This document shows, one piece after another, positions 61,806 through 64,000 of a stretch of DNA of 64,000 nt. Origin of the DNA: Roseateles_B sp041913905 (GTDB lineage: Bacteria; Pseudomonadota; Gammaproteobacteria; Burkholderiales; Burkholderiaceae_C); assembly GCA_041913905.1 (NCBI GenBank), contig JAYSEK010000003.1:124001-188000 (forward strand). Reading direction: 5' to 3'. The stretch's first letter is position 1. Each line of letters starts with the position of its first letter. Below the pieces are notes generated by a model. The model made no database searches. It saw only the letters and a list, made by a program, of their open reading frames with translations, and was not told the origin of the DNA. Made by a program: the position numbers and the translations under genes.

Positions 61806-62537
61806 GTGTACACAAGCAACCCTTTGTTCGGTGGCGCTGAGAAGCAGCTACTTTTCGAGTTCATGGACAGCTGCCATGTCAACCTGTCCAGCATCGAGCA
61901 CGACGTGATGCCCAGGCTGCAGCGTTTGCTGGGACATCGCCTGTTTGCCTACGGCACGGTCGATTTCGGTGCGGGGCGCAAGCTGCGCCTGCTGGGAGGC
62001 AATCTGCCGGCGGCGCTGGTCGACGAGCAGCTCAGCAGCCGCAGAAACCTGGTCTGCAACCTGATCATGGAATGGTTGAAGCAACGCGTGCCGGCCTACT
62101 CCGAGCCACTGCCGGCCGATCCGCTGGCGGGTCTGGACACCCCCCAGCGGCTGGCGGTCCATGGGATTGTCGATGTTGCCCAGCGCAGTGCCACCTGGTA
62201 CGCCTTCTCCAAGGAAGCGTTTGGCACGAAGGAGGACTACATGCTGCGCATTGCCATCCCCCACCTCCACGCGGCCTTGACCACGACCATGAGCAAGACC
62301 CGCGCGCCGCAGGGCCTGGATCCGCTGACTCCGCGTGAGCTGGAGGTGCTGCACTGGCTGTCCAAGGGCAAGGCCAATGCCGAGATCAGCATGGTGCTGG
62401 GCATCAGCGTATGCACGGTGCGGGTCCACATCCAGAACATCTTCAACAAGCTGCCTGCCAACAATCGCACGCACGCCGCGGCACGGGCCATGCAGCTGGG
62501 CTTGGTGGATGGGGGGCGGATGGTGGCGTCCGCTTGA
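61806..62537 (+). CDS. LuxR-family transcriptional regulator, full length
   Basis: A 243-aa regulator with an N-terminal domain of about 165 residues and a C-terminal HTH (LTPRELEVLHWLSKGKANAE, GISVCTVRVHIQNIFNKLP). The N-terminal domain is not one I can assign; it lacks obvious receiver residues, and the style resembles orphan (EpsA-like) LuxR proteins of betaproteobacteria. I prefer GTG 61806, which has GGAGG 4 bases upstream. ATG 61722 is in frame and has GAGGG, but the 28 codons between are rich in AGA, AGG, ATT and TCT, unlike the genes here. Its HTH matches the short LuxR protein at 7.7 kb, and the shared CTAG operator is its likely target. No luxI-type synthase gene is in the window. 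Confidence 0.88.
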   Translation: MYTSNPLFGGAEKQLLFEFMDSCHVNLSSIEHDVMPRLQRLLGHRLFAYGTVDFGAGRKLRLLGGNLPAALVDEQLSSRRNLVCNLIMEWLKQRVPAYSEPLPADPLAGLDTPQRLAVHGIVDVAQRSATWYAFSKEAFGTKEDYMLRIAIPHLHAALTTTMSKTRAPQGLDPLTPRELEVLHWLSKGKANAEISMVLGISVCTVRVHIQNIFNKLPANNRTHAAARAMQLGLVDGGRMVASA

Positions 62538-62611
62538 GGCGCGGGCCGACCGTCAAGCCACGGCATCCGGGCGGCCTGCGCCAGGCTTGACGTCATCGCC
62601 ATGTGACGAAC

Positions 62612-62645
62612 GGGGCGCGATTGGTGCTGGCGAATCGAGCGCCCC
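62612..62645. terminator. possible bidirectional terminator hairpin
   Basis: GGGGCGCGATT pairs with AATCGAGCGCCCC around a 10-nt loop with a 2-nt bulge, between the convergent luxR and radical SAM genes. No T-tract. Confidence 0.4.
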
Positions 62646-62664
62646 GGGCGCAGGCGCCACCTGC

Positions 62665-63849
62665 TCAGGGCATGATTTCCACGTACTCGTAGACCTCGGC
62701 GTTGCGCAACTGCTGCTGGGCTCGCAGGGGCAGCGCGGCGTACCAGGCGGGCAGGTCGTAGCGGTCCATCTCCGCACCAAGGAAGCGGATCAGCTCGCAG
62801 ATCGGGTCGGTGACCTTGCGCCGGTAGTCGTCCTGGCCCTTCACGTAGGCGAGGTAGAGGTTCTTCATGCAGTTGCGCCGGCAGTAGGTGAAGGCCTCGC
62901 AGCTGTCGCAGGGCATGTCGGGATGCGGCTGCAAAGGGCTGCGCTTGAGCCAGTTGCCCAGCAGGTCGCCCTGGCGCATTTCAGGCAGGTGCATCATGTC
63001 CGGGCAGGGATAGATCTGGCCGTCCGGCATGATGTTCAGGATGTGGGTGGAGACGCGGCATTGCGTCTGACCTGCGTAGAGTTCCTTGGCGCGCTCGGGG
63101 AAGAGCTTGTTGCGCGCCACGCCCATCAGCGGAATCAGCGGGTAGAGGCTGTCACGGTGCTCGAAGAAGCGTTGCACCAGCTGGCGCAGCACGGCGCGGC
63201 GGGCGTCCATGGCCTCGGGGCCGTAGGACTCGCCGGCCACGAACTGGAAGTAGACGTAATCGAAGCTGCTGGCCAGCGCATCCAGCTCTTCGAAGCTGGT
63301 GCTGGCGTCGCTCCAGGTCACCCGCGCGGTCAGCGAACCGCCCAGCTGCTCGCGCACCAGGCCGACGTTCTTCAGCACCTGCCGGTAGATGCCTTTGCCG
63401 CGGTAGCCATCGGTGATCTTCTCGCCGCCGTCGATGGACACGAGCACATTGGACAGACGCTTGAGCGCCTGAGGAGGCAGGTCGTCCAGCAAGGTGCCGT
63501 TGGTTTGCAGCTGATAGCGGAACAGCGGGTAGCGTTCCATCACCTGCTGCATGAAGGGGCGGTTCAGCGTGGGTTCACCGCCGTAGAAGGTCACGTAGAC
63601 GTCATAACCCTGCAGATGCGTGTCAATGAAGCGGCTGAGGTCGTCCAGCGTGTAGCTGACGTTGCCCTGCGAGCCCAGCACCTCGCCCTCGGCAATCGAG
63701 CAGTAGCTGCACTTCAGATTGCAGCGCAGCGTGGTGAGCAGCTGCAGCTCCACGCGGCTGCCGACGATGGGCCGCTCCACCTCCGGCGATGCCGCCTTGG
63801 CGGCCGGCTCGGGGCGCTTGCGAAAGACGTTGATGCTTTGAAAGTCCAC
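62665..63849 (-). CDS. radical SAM/SPASM domain protein
   Basis: A 394-aa radical SAM enzyme. The [4Fe-4S]-SAM motif CNLKCSYC lies at about residues 43-50, with FYGGEPTL and LVSIDGG as further core strands. A C-terminal SPASM region binds extra clusters: CRVSTHILNIMPDGQIYPCPDM and CDSCEAFTYCRRNCMKN. Such proteins mature peptides or other enzymes. No precursor peptide gene is visible beside it in the window. It starts with GTG 63849 with GGGAG 7 bases upstream. It lacks the CTAG operator, so I place it outside the cluster, with low certainty. Confidence 0.9.
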   Translation of the reverse strand: MDFQSINVFRKRPEPAAKAASPEVERPIVGSRVELQLLTTLRCNLKCSYCSIAEGEVLGSQGNVSYTLDDLSRFIDTHLQGYDVYVTFYGGEPTLNRPFMQQVMERYPLFRYQLQTNGTLLDDLPPQALKRLSNVLVSIDGGEKITDGYRGKGIYRQVLKNVGLVREQLGGSLTARVTWSDASTSFEELDALASSFDYVYFQFVAGESYGPEAMDARRAVLRQLVQRFFEHRDSLYPLIPLMGVARNKLFPERAKELYAGQTQCRVSTHILNIMPDGQIYPCPDMMHLPEMRQGDLLGNWLKRSPLQPHPDMPCDSCEAFTYCRRNCMKNLYLAYVKGQDDYRRKVTDPICELIRFLGAEMDRYDLPAWYAALPLRAQQQLRNAEVYEYVEIMP

Positions 63850-63907
63850 GGTGTGCTCCCGCCTGTTTTGAAAGGCTGCGGATCATGCCCACCGTGGCTG
63901 TGCCAGC

Positions 63908-63997
63908 GTTTAACCCCGGTCAATCCCGGTCAACTCCCCTGTGGTCGGGGCGCCGCGTGAGGCGGCGCTGCAACGGGGGAGGGATCAGACGTTAAAC
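63908..63997. promoter_or_regulatory. tandem direct repeats upstream of the radical SAM gene
   Basis: CCCGGTCAA occurs at 63915-63923 and again at 63925-63933, a 10-bp step that puts both on one DNA face; on the minus strand each reads TTGACCGGG and resembles a -35 element. They are enclosed by an inverted pair GTTTAAC (63908-63914) and GTTAAAC (63991-63997). A short G/C hairpin lies near 63950-63970. This could be an operator for the gene on the minus strand. No gene was seen between 63850 and the window end. Confidence 0.35.
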
Positions 63998-64000
63998 AGG

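Noticed and set aside
1..64000. Insertion sequences, integrases, CRISPR arrays, tRNA or rRNA genes.
   Set aside because: None was seen on reading both strands. The regularly repeated elements found are the two 43-bp spacer units and the CTAG operators, neither of which forms an array.

Overview
The window (about 70% G+C) reads as a chromosomal segment of a betaproteobacterium of the order Burkholderiales, probably from the Rubrivivax/Roseateles/Ideonella neighbourhood. That placement rests on gene order (ctaB/cyoE - SCO1/SenC - rpoH), protein sequence style and base composition, and is an inference.

Left flank (1-6.6 kb), ordinary chromosome: the 3' part of a heme o synthase gene, a SCO1/SenC copper chaperone, a spacer with a duplicated G/C-rich palindromic element, rpoH (sigma-32) preceded by a perfect CIRCE operator, a CheW-like protein, and a MASE1-CHASE-PAS hybrid histidine kinase.

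Accessory region (about 6.7-62.5 kb): one large biosynthetic gene cluster. A LysR regulator and a 96-aa LuxR-type protein consisting of little more than an HTH open it. An 814-bp-to-24-kb scale series of transcription units follows. Operon 1 (8.2-12.6 kb): half of a di-heme oxidoreductase, a YeiH-type membrane protein fused to the other half, and a Sfp-type phosphopantetheinyl transferase. Operon 2 (12.7-36.1 kb): an LnmK/Pnap_2097-like acyltransferase, an ACP, an AMP ligase and an SDR (starter supply), a 5942-aa AT-less PKS and a tandem-acyltransferase protein, i.e. a trans-AT system. Operon 3 (36.4-58.5 kb): an NAD-dependent reductase, an alpha-oxoamine synthase and an ACP, then an MMPL/RND exporter, a LolA-like periplasmic protein, an outer-membrane barrel and a TlpA-like thioredoxin, then two NRPSs (C-A-PCP-E and C-A-PCP-C-A-PCP-C) and a threonine-aldolase-like enzyme. 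Operon 4 (minus strand, 58.7-60.3 kb): a serine acetyltransferase and a type II thioesterase. A lipoprotein alpha/beta hydrolase is divergent from it. A full-length LuxR whose HTH is nearly identical to that of the short protein closes the cluster, followed by an unrelated-looking radical SAM/SPASM gene.

The units appear tied together by one operator: an 18-bp CTAG-N8-CTAG palindrome followed 10 nt later by a TAT-type -10 element stands before operons 1, 2, 3 and 4, with a weaker copy before the hydrolase. The simplest reading is that the LuxR pair controls synthesis of an acyl-peptide-like hybrid metabolite. The first NRPS adenylation domain has a cysteine-type code, which fits with serine acetyltransferase being placed under the same operator. 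The most unusual single items are the split di-heme oxidoreductase with one half fused to a YeiH transporter, and the PKS with a decayed internal DH-KS pair and a half condensation domain at its C terminus. No tRNA, rRNA, CRISPR or insertion sequence was seen.
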